A DNA stretch of 64,000 nt, taken from the NCBI GenBank assembly GCA_905221605.1, contig CAJNDS010002357.1, forward strand, positions 742,831 through 806,830, in the 5' to 3' direction. This DNA is from Symbiodinium natans. Its lineage: Eukaryota; Sar; Dinophyceae; Suessiales; Symbiodiniaceae. Below the pieces are notes generated by a model that did no database searches, was not told where the DNA came from, and saw nothing but the letters and a program-made list of their open reading frames with translations. The translations under genes and the position numbers were made by a program. This document shows, piece after piece, positions 1-48,994 of the stretch (the stretch's first letter is position 1; each line of letters opens with the position of its first letter).

Positions 1-311
1 GCCCTCGACAGCCTGGAGGGCAACTTTTCAGGATTTTGCTTTTCATGGCTTAGGGTTTAGGATTCAGGGTCTAGGGCTTAGGGTTCAGGGTTTGGGTTCA
101 GGGCTTCGGGTTTGCAAACTCTTCAGGGCGTTAGGGTTCGGGATTTGGGAGATTTGGGGCTTGGGGCTTTGCTTGAGTTGGGATGTCGTGGGCCTGGGGC
201 GCAGAGGGTTTACAGGCTTTGAGTTTCATGTGCGAAGGGTTTGTGGTTTTAGGGACTGAGTGGTAACATCATGGCCCTCCTGCCCCCAGAATTACTTCCA
301 ACTACTGCACC

Positions 312-488
312 CCTAAGGGCCCACGTACCTGATTACTATGTACTTGGGCCTCAAAGTCCCTATATAGGAAGTACTTTAAGGCGGCCCAAGTATTCGGTAC
401 TTAGGTACCCTAAACTACCCTAAACCCTAAACGCTAAACCCTATAAACCCTAAACCCTAAACCTACTTGGGTACATGGGCCCTGAGGA
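312..488. repeat. Inverted-repeat element family 1, interrupted by CCCTAAA array
   Basis: Arms GGGCCCACGTACC and GGTACATGGGCCC enclose the family core (CTTGGGCCTCAAAGTCCC...). A heptamer array sits between TACTTAGGTAC (398-408) and TACTTGGGTAC (464-474). Confidence 0.75.
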
Positions 489-1844
489 CAAGTCTTTGGG
501 GTTCTTGGCGGCCATGTAGAACATGGCCTAGATGGTTGAGGGTTCAGGCTTTTGGGTTTGCAGTAGGGTTGTGGTAAACCCTAAGCCCTCAACCCTAAAC
601 CCTAAACCCTAGCAGTAACGAAACAGGCTCCAGTTCCCTGAAACCCCTTTGTCATATGGGCTTAGGGTTCAGGGTATACGGAGGCCCCGGACTTATACGG
701 AGGTTGCGTTGACCAAAGAAACTTACCCTAATTTAGAGAATCCCCCCCCCCCCCCCCCCCATATCACTCATGCAACCATCTACATTTGAGTCCGCCAAGC
801 CCCTCTAGGGTTTTTAGGGTTTAGGGTTCAGGGTTTAGGGTTAACTCTATCTTACATGCCCTAAGGCCATGCCAATGCCACGTCGAACAAGTCGAAGTCT
901 ACAAGCTTTCTCGAGTTCGAGAGCGACATGCGTCTGGGAGCAAGGAAGTCTTACCCTAAGGGCCCAAGATATTAATATTTAAGGCATTTCATCTGCTTTG
1001 GGGCCTGGAGGCCTTGCTACTTGGGGTCTAGGGCCTTCAGGGTTATATCGGGAGATCAACAGGAAGGCCAGTTTATCATCAGTCGTATCAGTAGTGGTAT
1101 TATTCCAGGGTGGTGAGCCCTGCCCCTTTTGTTCTCGACAAAGTCCTGACTCTTCTTCGTGTTTTTATTCAACAATGTATCCCGCTCTTTCCCGCAAAAG
1201 CTGGAACTGCATCAGTTTGTTCAAGCCCGTGTGCACACCTGCACACTACCTCCGGTCATGCTGGAATGAGCACTAGCATGTAAGAGTAATATTTATACTT
1301 AAACTCGGAAAGGTCGTGTGTGAGCGTATGTCTGAGCAACGGTTGTGATGCATTTCCAAGATTTTTCTGCAGTGGGGATCCCGGGGGTTGTTTGATTTTG
1401 GAGTCTTTTGGGAGTTTTTTTGTAAATCAATGCCTTTTGCGAGATTTCTTGCAATGGGTGGGGGGGGGAGAGGGGAGAGGAAGGCTTGGCCCAGAAGTTA
1501 ATTTTTGTTCGCACTGGGATTCGACACGTCAGGGTTGCAAAAGCTCAGCAGGGGTTTAGGGTTTACGGAGGCTGTAGTTCCGGCCTCGTGATCTCCCATT
1601 GCGGGCGAGGAATGGCTCACCGGCCGACTTCTTTCATCCCTCCTCACTGTACGTCTTGATTTTGCTTCGAGTTAATGGGCACGTGCTAATTATTGCCTGC
1701 AGAGCAAGATTCCTGTAGTGGCTGGGTTGGGAGCGGGGGGAAGGGGGAAAAGTCCCTAAAGACAACATGCATTACCCTTCCCCTGTCCCCCCCCCCCCCC
1801 CCCCCCCCCCCCTAACGCCATGCCCCAAATCCTAGGGCCCCAGA

Positions 1845-2105
1845 TTGACCAGGAGATTGGTGCCGGATGCGCGAAATTTGAAAAAACACCGGTGGCCGAT
1901 TGACCGAAATCTCACAAACACTGGTGACCATTGACCGAAACTTGCAAAAGATTCGTGGCCGCTTGACCGAATTTTGAGCAGCACTGGTGCCGCTTGACCG
2001 AAATTTGAAAGAACAGGTGGTGGATTGACCGAACAATGAAAAACACGGTGCCACTTGTCCGAACTTTTTTTTGGGGGAAAACTCCGGGTGGCAGATTGAC
2101 TGAAC
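1845..2105. repeat. Minisatellite, about six units of ~42 bp
   Basis: Units share (G/C)(A/C)TTGACCGAAA(T/C)TTG followed by ACA-x-x-GGTG. Divergent copies. Confidence 0.8.
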
Positions 2106-2401
2106 TTCGAAGGGGGAAAGGGTTTAGGGTTGGTTGGGTTGAGGGTGGTTGGTGTGGTGGAAGGACCCGGGAGCCGGGATCATGTAGGCCTCTGCCAGTT
2201 TCCTTCAGCAACTCGACTTTCATCAGCACGCAAAACGCACAGTAGAATGTCGTGTTTGCTTTCTGAAAAACTCGAAAACGCTGTCCTCGTTCTGACTGGT
2301 CCTGTTGTTTATCACAGCCATCATCGTTTCCTCATCAAACGCTGTGCTTATCATCAGTAATTACCGGTGTTCTCATGGTTTGAAGGAGTGCCATGATTCT
2401 C

Positions 2402-2597
2402 GGTCATCATTGTCATTGTTAGCATTGTTATCATTGTTATCACTGTTATCATTGTTATGGCCGTTATTGTCATTATCATTGCTAGCATTGCAGGATGTTC
2501 TCGATTTTCGTGTTGTCCACATTATTCCTTGTATGCTCGCTGCCATTGTTAGCCTCGTCATCCTCACCACCACCACCACCACCACCACCACCACCAT
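2402..2597. repeat. CATTGTTAT and ACC microsatellites
   Basis: Nine-base CATTGTTAT words at 2410-2495 and an (ACC)n run at 2565-2595. Confidence 0.9.
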
Positions 2598-2732
2598 CAT
2601 TAAAGGGGGGCATTGCCAGCCAGCAGACTTCAGAATGGATGTCGTGCAGGAGCCCCATAAGGAACCTAATATAGGGGTCGGAATAATTACTAATACTGTT
2701 CCCTTAGGGTCCATTTATAATTATACTACAAT

Positions 2733-2776
2733 AACCCCCCCCCCCCCCCCAAAAAAAAAAAAAAAAAAAAAAAAAA
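2733..2776. repeat. Poly-C then poly-A run
   Basis: About 14 C followed by 26 A. Other homopolymer C or G runs of 15-25 nt are at about 744, 1789, 17435, 38494, 39840, 41590 and 43852. Confidence 0.95.
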
Positions 2777-3380
2777 CGTATTCTAAACAGGCAGGCCCCT
2801 ATACTATGCAGGCCTCTAAACGCCTACCCCTCGCAGAAGCTTTGGGGCTTAGGGCTTTAAAGGCCCGAATCCCGAAAAGATCGAACTCAACCGGCCTGTA
2901 CAGACTCTTCGGACACAAGTCGCACTCGCCCACCCCCTCCCCCGACCTCGCCTGGGCCCCAAAGGAACAGACAACGCCTGAATATGAGACCAGGATACTT
3001 GTCTAAGGTCCCTACTTTTTGAGGCTTGCCTATTCCGGTGAAGAGATCGAGACCCTAAACCAGAAACCAGATCCTAAACCGCACATTCGGAAATCCCCAA
3101 GGTTTGGCCCTGACTCGCTCTGCTTCTTGGCTGCTCTAGAGTGCGGGTTTGGGGTTTCGGGTTTGGGGTTTCGGGTTTGGGGTTTAGGGTTTGGGGTTTA
3201 GGGTTTGGCGCTTAGGATTTAGGATTTAGGTTTAGGCTTTCGGGTAGGCTTGGGGCTTGGCGCTTCAACCCTAAAGTACCCTTAAATCCGATTCAGGGCA
3301 TGATACAAGGAACTTCGGCTGCAAAAGCTGGTGCCTTAGGATATCCATGCTAAAGAGCTCGCAGCAGTTGCATGTCGAGA

Positions 3381-3666
3381 CCCTAAACCCCAAACCCTAA
3401 ACCCTAAACCCCAACCTTTAAACCCTTGCCAAAACCCCAAACCCGAAACCCCAAACCCTAACCCTAAGCCCGACGCCCTAAGCCCTAAACTTTAAACCCT
3501 AAGCCCTAAACCCTAAACCCTAAGCCCTAAACCCTAAACCCTAAACCCTAAACCCCAACATATAAACCCTAAACCCCAAACCCTAAACCCTAAACCCTAA
3601 GCCCTAAGCCCTAAACCCTAAACCCCTAAACCCTAAACCCCAACCCCTTAACCCTAAACCCTAAAC
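3381..3666. repeat. Degenerate CCCTAAA array
   Basis: About 38 CCCTAAA units with CCCCAAA, CCCTAAG and CCCGAAA variants. Confidence 0.9.
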
Positions 3667-3770
3667 CACTGGCTCTCCAGGCATGTCAGGAGGTCGCCTA
3701 CGACCCTGCGACAGCCTCGAGCGCGGAGATCTCTGGGAGACCTACGCGACGAGCTGGGCCGATGTTGGCC

Positions 3771-3872
3771 TTTAGGGTTTAGGGTTTCGGGTTTAGGGTT
3801 TAGGGTTTAGGGTTAGGGCTTGGGGTTCATGGTTTAGGGTTTAGGGTTTAGGGTTTAGAGTTTAGGGTTTAT
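3771..3872. repeat. TTTAGGG array
   Basis: About 14 units on the + strand, opposite in orientation to the array 100 bp upstream. Confidence 0.9.
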
Positions 3873-4368
3873 GGGGTTACTGGGCAGCCTAGTCGGCCCT
3901 TGGTGACCAGATGAATTGAAAGTCGGAATCAAGTTCCCTCTACTACTATCATGCTGATAAGGGCACATGAACCATAAACTCTACTAGGACCGGGAGTAGG
4001 CACGTATTTCATTTTTTGGGTGGGGTTCGCTGATAATCTCCTTAAAACCAACAAGGGCACCCTTTTTCTTCCCAGGTTTCTCCTGGGTCTAGTCTAAATA
4101 GTCATATGGGGGTTTGCGAAATTAAGGGACCCCAGATATAGTCCCCAAATAGTAGGATTCCCTTACAATAAGGACGCCGATAAGGTAGGTACCTAGTTTC
4201 GGAAACCCCCATCTACCCGAACTATACTACTATACTCCCTACTAGGGGGGTACATGAACCGTAAACCTTTCAGGGTTCATCTGGTCCTCAAGGGAGAGAC
4301 TCCTCCCTGTGGGGCTCTTCGCCGGGTGGAAGAAGGGTCTGTGTATGGGCTCCGGCCCCAAGCCCCGT

Positions 4369-4371
<3 letters not shown>

Positions 4372-4403
<32 letters not shown>

Positions 4404-4510
4404 ACTGTGTGTGTGTGGGTGGGTGTGCAAAGAAAGACAAAAAGCAGGAAACGGAGAGTGTCAGTGTTACTGTCACTGCCAGTGTCAGTGTCAGGGTCAG
4501 TGTCAGTGTG
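4372..4510. repeat. GAAA/GA and GTCAGT microsatellites
   Basis: (GAAA)3 then (GA)n then (GT)n to 4416, and about eight GTCAGT/GTCACT words at 4458-4510. Confidence 0.9.
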
Positions 4511-4710
4511 CGTTGAGGCCAGGCACAAGTTGGCACTCCCTGCGCGCGGCAGGAAGTAAAAGGTGCGTCTTCATCACAAGACCTTGCACCCAGAAGCCTG
4601 TAATCGCCTCTACACCGCAATTCCTAGACACCCCTTCAAACTTCAAAGGGCGATGTGGACGTGAGTGTTGGGCTACACCTCCTCATAGTCCTGATGCTTG
4701 GGTTGAGAAA

Positions 4711-4852
4711 ATGGCTCAAAAATTTGAGGGCTCGCAAACCCTAAAACCTGAAACCATCAGTTGAAGGTCACCAAGTTAAGGATGGCTCAAAAATTTGAGG
4801 GCTCGCAAACCCTAAAACCTGAAACCCTCAGTTGAAGGTCACCAAGTTAAGG
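4711..4852. repeat. 71-bp tandem duplication
   Basis: 4711-4781 and 4782-4852 are identical except one base (ACCATCAG vs ACCCTCAG). Each copy contains a heptamer-like CCCTAAAACC. Confidence 0.95.
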
Positions 4853-5365
4853 ATTTCGGCGGGGGCTGAGGCAGTGAGTCTCGGATGTAGGGTTTGCGGG
4901 AAGAGTTTTTTTTTCTCTGGTTTTCTCGAGATTTGTATTTTCTTTTGCTTAGAGCAGGCCAGGCAAGTCATATCTGAAACAATCTTGTTGGTCGCTTGGG
5001 CTCTTGGGGGAATGTACTATTGTTGTGCATGCTTGCATACATGAAGCCGGGTTCATATTGCTGCAATTGGTGAGTGTATGTCGAGGGCTCCTTTCAAATT
5101 AAAGCCATACTTAACATGATGCTGTTGATGTTGCTTGTGTGGTCTGTACTTCAGAAGGGGAGTCAAAGCTGAGGGTGGAGCGTCCGAGCCTCTAGGTATC
5201 TCATCCCTAAACCCTGAACCCGAAACTCGAATCCTAAACCCTAAACCCTAAACAATGTTTACAAGCAAGGAGGGACCGGTAGACTCTCTGCCGTACCCTC
5301 AACTCCCCAGCCCGGGAACCGACATCCCCCAAAAGGCTGAAGTCCTAAGCGCTGAAGCCCTAACT

Positions 5366-5487
5366 AGGGTTTAGGGTTTAGGGTTTAGGGTTTAGGGTTT
5401 AGGGTTTAGGGTTTAGGGTTTAGGGGTTAGGGGTTAGGGGTTTAGGGGCTAGGGTTTAGGGTTTAGCGTTTAGGGTTTAGGGTTTAG
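5366..5487. repeat. TTTAGGG array
   Basis: About 16 units; starts head-to-head against a short CCCTAA. Confidence 0.9.
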
Positions 5488-5846
5488 CCCTAATGAGGAC
5501 GTTCCCGGGAATATAAGTCTGCGGTATGTTTCGGGAGGAGCATTGAGGCTTGGGGGTTTTATGCTTGAGAGTCCAGCCTCTGTGTGGACTCTTAGCTCGA
5601 GTCCCGGGTTTAGGGTTTATAAGGTTTAGGGTCTCGGTGTTCTCAGAACCAACTTTCTTGCGTGGGGAGTGTTTTTGCGTATTCCTTGTATTTTGGGGCT
5701 TCCCAAGGTGAACATAGTACTTTTCTTGGGGTTCCGATAGTAAGGAGTATAGTATTGTGGGGACATTTATAGATTCAACGGGCTAGAAGCAGCTCTGTTG
5801 CACGCTTTGGGGTTACAGGTTTTCACTCTAGACCCTAAAACCCTAC

Positions 5847-6000
5847 TTGGAGGTTCTCACCAATGATAAGTCTAGTTCTAGCCCACTTATGTACAGTTAT
5901 CACCCCACTTATAAGCCCCTTAAGTACCCTAATAGGTCTAGAATTGGGTGAAAAATGCAGTTGCAATTGGGTTACTAAGTACCCTGAACCTCCAAGTACA
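5847..6000. repeat. Inverted-repeat element family 2
   Basis: Arms CTACTTGGAGGTTC and GAACCTCCAAGTA around CCACTTATAA-type sequence; no array inside. Confidence 0.8.
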
Positions 6001-6916
6001 CCCTTTTTTGAAAGGAGGGAGACCTTCGAGGCGCTTGTACTACCAGCCCTTAGTAGGGCTTCTAGTAGGGGGTACTGCAACCCCTATTAAGGACTTTTAG
6101 TATGAGGGGGAACATCCCTAAACCCTAAACCCTAAACCCTAGACCCCTTTTTGATAAGGGGGTAGACCCTAGAGGTGCTGGATGAGAGCCTTCACTTCTA
6201 CAAGGAGCTGGTCGGATTCCTCAGAAGGGTGTAAGGGAGCGCGCAAGAAATCAGGGTTTAGCATGCGGGGGCGTTATAGGGTTCAGGGTTTTAGGGTTGT
6301 CTTGTTGATCAACTGTGTTCGGGTTTCGGGCTCTTGGTTTTCGTTTGATAAAGAACTTTGTGTCAGAAGTTGAACATCTGTGTCTGATGGCGTAGTAGCA
6401 CCGGTTCATCAATACTCTGAAGATGCGTGCAGGTTACGTTTAATTAAGAATCTAAGGGTCATCTTTTGACATGCGCAGGATCCTAAACCCTAAAAAACAT
6501 AAGCCCGAAACCCTAACCCCTAAACCCTAAGTCCTAAACCCTAAGCCCGAGACCCTTAGACATGGCGCACATCTGCTAATCAGTGGGCGAAGCCCATGCC
6601 ATCAGTCGTCTGGCCTCCGAAGCAAAGTGAACCCCGAAACCCAAACCCCCAGACGGTTTAGGGTTTAGAGTTTAGGGTTTAGGGTTTAGGGTTTAAAACA
6701 CCGATTCCTCCATGAAACCAGGTAGCCCCCTGAGATGGCTTGCACTTCCGCTTTTGCGCAAGTTTAAGAGGACCTAATCCAGCATTTGTTCTTTGGAGCT
6801 TTTAAAGGGCCAGCTTAAGCAACCCCCCCCCCCCCTTCGGGTTCTTTAGGGTTTAGGGTTGAGGGTTAAGCCCCAGGCCCCCAAGCCCTAGGGTTCAGGG
6901 GTGCATTCACATGGAC

Positions 6917-7038
6917 CCCTAAACCCTAAACCCTAAACCCTAAACCCTAAACCCTAAACCCTACACCCTACACCCTACACCCTAAACCCTAAACCCTAAA
7001 CCCTAAACCCTAAACCCTAAACCCTAAACCCTAAACCC
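6917..7038. repeat. CCCTAAA array with CCCTACA variants
   Basis: About 17 units ending 7 bp before GMP synthase exon A, including a run of CCCTACA. Confidence 0.9.
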
Positions 7039-7045
7039 TCACGAG

Positions 7046-44543
<37,498 letters not shown>

Positions 44544-45917
44544 ATGTCCTTTGGGTTTCACTCGCCTGAAAGATGGGCACTCCAAGGCATCTTTCGGGGG
44601 AGAGCTTGAGGATGGAGGGCGTTGGTTCTTAGAAGGGAATGGAACCCTAAACCCTAAAGCGCGGCTTGCAACCTTTCAGGGATTTGTTGGGGTGCCTACA
44701 TCCTTCATGGCCTACGAACCAGTAAGGTAGGGTTTACACATATGGTTATGCTTCGGGCTTTGCATCGGTGGCTTTTTTTCTTATGAGGTTTAAAACAAGA
44801 GGTATGAGATATCGGGATTGTCCATGGGGTTTGGCATTCATCTTAGGGTGTCACAGTGCTGATGTATCTTAGGCATTCACCAAATTCCTTCATTCCCTAA
44901 ACCCTAAACCCGAAACCCTAGACCCTAGACCCAACCCTAAACCCTAAACTCTAAACCCTAAACCCCCGTACTAAGAACCAGCCAGGTTGCGGCCATTTGT
45001 TGCGGGCGCCTCAGTTTCTGCTTGGGTTGGCGACCTCCAAAGCTCCAGAAATTTAGGGTTTAGGCTTTTAGGGTTTAGGGTTTAGGATTTAGGGTCATAC
45101 CTTATGCTTTTAGGGTTTAGGGTTTAGGATTTAGGGTCATACCTTATTCTTTTCCTCTGAAGGACCACTTGGCCATGTGAATAGAATGCATGTGTATTCG
45201 TCTCCTGCACAGAGCTTCAGAACTTCGATTTGCCCATCTGGCCCTTTCCGACATCCCTTAGAAATGATTTGAAATTATTTGTGTACTGTAGTTCCCAAGA
45301 AACAGCTAACATTATAGTTTTTGCTAGGGTTCGAAGTTCAGTATAGATCCCCTAAAGCTTGTAAACCCCTGAGCCAGATCTTTGAAAACCTCGTTTTGGG
45401 AGGTAAGAGCGTCTGACCGTCTCACTGCCTGACGGACTGTTCTCCGGCTCGCATCAGATTCTCTAAGCCGTTGCCTGATAGCCGCCTTTGGCTGTCTCTT
45501 CTCTCCTAGCACCTGACTTTCTCATAAAGGGTTCTGGGTGTAGGGTTTAGGGTTTGCGGCTCAGAAGATGTCCAGGGGCCAACATTTCAGCCTCAGAAAC
45601 GCTCTTTACAATGCCTCGTTGCTAGTCGTTTGTTTGGTTCTGGGGCGAGCTTAAAGCACGCTTCATCTTCGGGTTTAGGGCTTAGGATTTTAGGGTTCAG
45701 GGTCTAGGGTTTAGGGATCGTATATACAGGGATGGTGAGTGTATAGTTGAGGTCATTGGGGGCCTACCTCGGGCTGTCAGAGGGTTGGAAAGGCTAGAAA
45801 TTTCCCTACACGGAACCCTAAACCCTAAACCCTAAACCCAAACCACAAACCCTACACCCGGAACCCTAAACCCCTGAACGCGCATGTTAGACCCTGCATC
45901 CATATTTTGGACTTTAG

Positions 45918-46012
45918 GAAGATAGGGAAGCCCCAAGATAGATCCCCAACAAGTAGGATTTCTTCAAAACAGGACCCCAATAAGGTACCCCTAGTTTCGG
46001 AAACCTCCATAT
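45918..46012. repeat. Dispersed repeat shared with 4118-4213
   Basis: Both share CCCCAAGATA-like, AAGTAGGATT and CTAGTTTCGGAAACC blocks in the same order; about 95 bp, no clear terminal arms. Confidence 0.6.
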
Positions 46013-46209
46013 TCCTAAACCCTAAACCCTAAACCCTAAACCCTTCCAAGGCTCATGCAGTGCCAGACCGCAGGAAAATCTGACCCGACGCAGCGGCTTG
46101 AGGAGCCGTTTGCGGTTCGTAAAGGCGCCCGCGTCCCGAAACAAAGCTTTCTTAGGGTTTAGGTTCCCTTATAAGCCCCTCTTCAAGCTAAAGAAGGGCA
46201 GTCTTGGGT

Positions 46210-46372
46210 CACCCTAAACCCCAAACCCCAAACCCCAAACCCCAAACCCCAAACCCCAAACCCCAAACCCCAAACCCCAAACCCCAAACCCCAAACCCCA
46301 AACCCTAAACCCTAAACCCTAAACCCTAAACCCTAAACCCTAAACCCTAAACCCTAAACCCTAAACCCTAAC
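46210..46372. repeat. CCCCAAA array passing into CCCTAAA
   Basis: About 14 CCCCAAA (TTTGGGG) units followed by about 10 CCCTAAA units with a sharp boundary near 46302. Confidence 0.93.
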
Positions 46373-46711
46373 TAGTGGCAGGACCAGGTCAGCCGTGAGC
46401 GAGTGCACCGGAGCTTTAATAGTGGGACCACCACAGAGCAAAACATTGCAAATACGACCTCAACTACAGCGTTGCAGTGGGCTACAGCCCTTGTAGTGAG
46501 TCCCCCGACGCCTCTTCAGATTGTAGAGGAATGTGTTTCGGGAAGCGTTCCGCCGCCATTTGTCTAAGGAAGAGCGTGCAACGCAGAAGCTGCGAAACTG
46601 CGAAGACCGAACTTTTGTCTCGTGTACTGAATACCATCTAGCCCTTCGCGGGCGGAACGAATGGCCCAATGTAGCATAGATGCAACAGAAAAAGATGTGA
46701 TGTTTTTTCCG

Positions 46712-46801
46712 TAAGGGTCCACGTACCTAGATAGGGAATACTTGGGCCTTAAAGTACTTCCTATTTAGGGACTGTGTGGCCCAAGTATAGAAGAACAAGG
46801 T
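46712..46801. repeat. Inverted-repeat element family 1, truncated
   Basis: Left arm TAAGGGTCCACGTACC and core are present; the right arm is missing. Confidence 0.7.
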
Positions 46802-47028
46802 CGTGCTAAACGCTGTAACCCCCTAAAATCCTCTACCCCATTGCGAGTCAAGCACGAGCTGCCAAGATGCAAGCCTTGATCTTGCGGCGGTAGAGCCCGA
46901 AACCCGGTACTCCCCCTAACCCCGAAACCCAAACAACGCTGGTTTAGGGTTTAGGGTTTAGGGTTTAGGGTTTAGGGTTTAGGGTTTAGGGCTCGTGCAA
47001 AAAGATAAGGTTAAGTTGTGAGCATGAA

Positions 47029-47135
47029 GACCTGGAGTAGGCCCTTCTTCCCTCTTCTTAGGGTTTAGGTTCCCTTGCAAGGCCTTTCTAAGCCAAGAAG
47101 GGTGCTCTTTTTCTTCCTCGGTTACTCTTGGGTCG
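47029..47135. repeat. Inverted-repeat element family 4
   Basis: Arms GACCTGGAGTAGGCCC and GGTTACTCTTGGGTC, with the family core GGTTCCCTT...AAGAAGGG. A CCCTAAA array follows directly, as in the 22053-22165 copy. Confidence 0.8.
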
Positions 47136-48170
47136 CTCTAAACCCTAAACCCTAAACCCTAAACCCTAAACCCTAAACCTCTTCAGGAAGCTGGAGACCC
47201 TAACTCGGGTAAGCCCAAGTGTGGAAGACAAAGAAGAAGTCTCTCGTGAGGCATCCCCACCCTCCCCATCCAACACAGACCACTTCCTAAACCCTTAATC
47301 CTCAACCCTAAATCCTAAACCCTAAACGCTGAACTGGGTTTTGGTGTACTAGACTTTGATTATTTTTTGGGTTCTGGGTTCTTAGTTTTGCTACTTATAC
47401 CTTTTTCAATGTATACTTTAATCCAGGGTCTACTCCAAAGTAGGGTTAATGCTGTTTGCAAAGATCCGTTGCGCCAAAGTCTAAAACCCCTGAACTGCTA
47501 TCAGTCAAGCAAGCGGTTGCACGTCTGCATGGCTTCCCAAAACCTCTTGGGTGCTGACTCTCAGAGAGCCAGTATTTTCCAATCTTTTGGTCATAGACAT
47601 GCCTCCCATCGCCAGAAGGACTTCTTGCGTGGGCCGAAGGGCCCAACCTGCAGACATTCCCACCCTAAACCCTAAACCCTAAACCCTAAACCCTAAACCC
47701 CACTGTTGCTTCTCTTGGAGTAGCCAGTCTTGTTAGCCCAGTGGTACCCTTTAGGAAGCAGAAACTTTTTCGGGGCTCATTTGGTCCTTAAGCTGTGTCT
47801 TGTCTTGTTATGCATGTTTTTTTGTTGGCACATGCGTGGTAGTACAGGTAGTACAGGAATGTGTCAATGTCGTCTGGACGGTGTTGTGGCAGTAGTGGTG
47901 CTGTCGTTGCTGATGGTGATGGTCTTGTTGGTGGCGTGGTGGTCTGCAAAAGAAGGAACATCTAAACCTCCTGCGTCAGTCGTTTTGGCAATGAATGGGC
48001 TGCATTCTTTCGCTCGTGCCGCCTCGCAAATACATAGCGGCGTTTCAAAATTTGTGAGGCGGCCGTTTTGCAGTGTTTAGCTGCAATTGCTTCAAATGTC
48101 ATTGGACAGGAATTCAACCGATCAGCTGCACCAGGATAGGCTTAGAATCCTGATCCCAAGCCCCTAGACC

Positions 48171-48268
48171 CTACTTGGAGGTTCACGGGCACGAATAGAA
48201 TTAGCCCAAAGCAACCATAACTGTACTTGCAAGCTAAGAAGCCCCCTAAGTCCCCTAAGTAGGTCCTA
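48171..48268. repeat. Inverted-repeat element family 2, truncated
   Basis: Left arm CTACTTGGAGGTTCACGGGC and part of the core (CCCCTAAGTAGGTC); no right arm before the telomere repeats that host the LTR element. Confidence 0.7.
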
Positions 48269-48332
48269 AACCCTCCCAACCCTTCAACTTTCACGCCAAG
48301 CGTTTAGGGTTTAGGGTTTTGGGTTTAGGGTT

Positions 48333-48337
48333 TAGGG
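48333..48337. repeat. Target-site duplication TAGGG, 3' side
   Basis: TAGGG directly outside the 3' LTR at the end of TTTAGGG repeats. Pairs with 57180-57184. Confidence 0.7.
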
Positions 48338-48624
48338 TACGGGGGGACAACCAAGGAAGGAAATCAACTCCCCTAATCGCCCTGAACTTATATTTCCCAG
48401 ATCGAACCAAGAAACAACCAAGAACACGGATAAGAGCAACCCAGGGGGGAAGGAAAGGGGGAAGGAATCCACACCCTTACCAAACCCGAAGAACCCAGGC
48501 ACTTCTTTTTGAACTTGTGGCTTTCTGTTCAAGCCCATCTTGAGCCAAATACGATTACCGGGTTCATTAACCCTTCCAACTTCCAACACTAACTCCTTTC
48601 TACAATACCAATTGCAGCTCCGCA
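48338..48624 (-). repeat. 3' LTR of the retroelement
   Basis: Second copy of the 287-bp terminal repeat, in the same orientation. Its outer edge abuts TTTAGGG repeats and its inner edge abuts the polypurine tract. Confidence 0.93.
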
Positions 48625-48632
48625 CTCCCCCT
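48625..48632 (-). promoter_or_regulatory. Polypurine tract
   Basis: Reads AGGGGGAG on the - strand, directly before the TG that opens the 3' LTR, the usual plus-strand primer position. Confidence 0.8.
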
Positions 48633-48994
48633 GTCCTAGGATTTCCTAGGACACATTGGAGATGCAGATCTTTTGGCCAAAAACTGCCATTACGGCAGCA
48701 GCCAGCTGCTTGAAATGCAAATTGTGGTTTAACGTCTTCCAGGACGGAATTATAGCACATTGGCTAACCTACTACCCATAGAGAATCTTTTTTCACCTTG
48801 ATCCTCTCATCACTGAAGACTCCTTGGCCTTCTTCACCACAAACCGTGGTCTTCGCTACGCGAAAAGCTACTGACTCCTACTATCAGGGATTTCCATACC
48901 CTTAATAGTAACCACCACATTGTCAGCACATTGGCTGTTCCAGCGCACCGGTCTCCAGAAAGAGAAAAACCATCCCTTCATCCATACCATCCAA

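Larger units (their letters stand above)
1..6900. other. Region without a recognised gene
   Basis: Holds telomere-like arrays in both orientations, homopolymers, minisatellites and inverted-repeat elements listed separately. A few islands have open frames (for example 3690-3770, 5259-5370 and 6176-6238, the last reading LDESLHFYKELVGFLRR), but none matches a family I know. Confidence 0.5.
44640..48170. other. Region between GMP synthase and the LTR element, no gene recognised
   Basis: Telomere-like arrays, a CCCCAAA array (46210), two copies of a 42-bp duplication at 45065-45150, inverted-repeat elements, and short open frames (for example 47730-48080 +) without recognisable domains. Confidence 0.4.

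Noticed and set aside
1-700. True chromosome end at the window start
   Set aside because: Heptamers are scattered and mixed in orientation, as in the rest of the window; no continuous terminal array.
3690-3775. Possible exon with Gly-Asp-Leu motif like the repeat protein
   Set aside because: All three frames are open over this length, the motif is short, and it lies outside the supported gene.
6917-7038. CRISPR-like repeat array
   Set aside because: Heptamer repeats without spacers; eukaryotic gene structure around it.
47730-48080. 116-codon + strand frame with a hydrophobic stretch
   Set aside because: Begins in a family-5 element remnant (AGCCCAGTGGTACCC) and the hydrophobic part comes from GTGGTG-rich sequence; could be chance.
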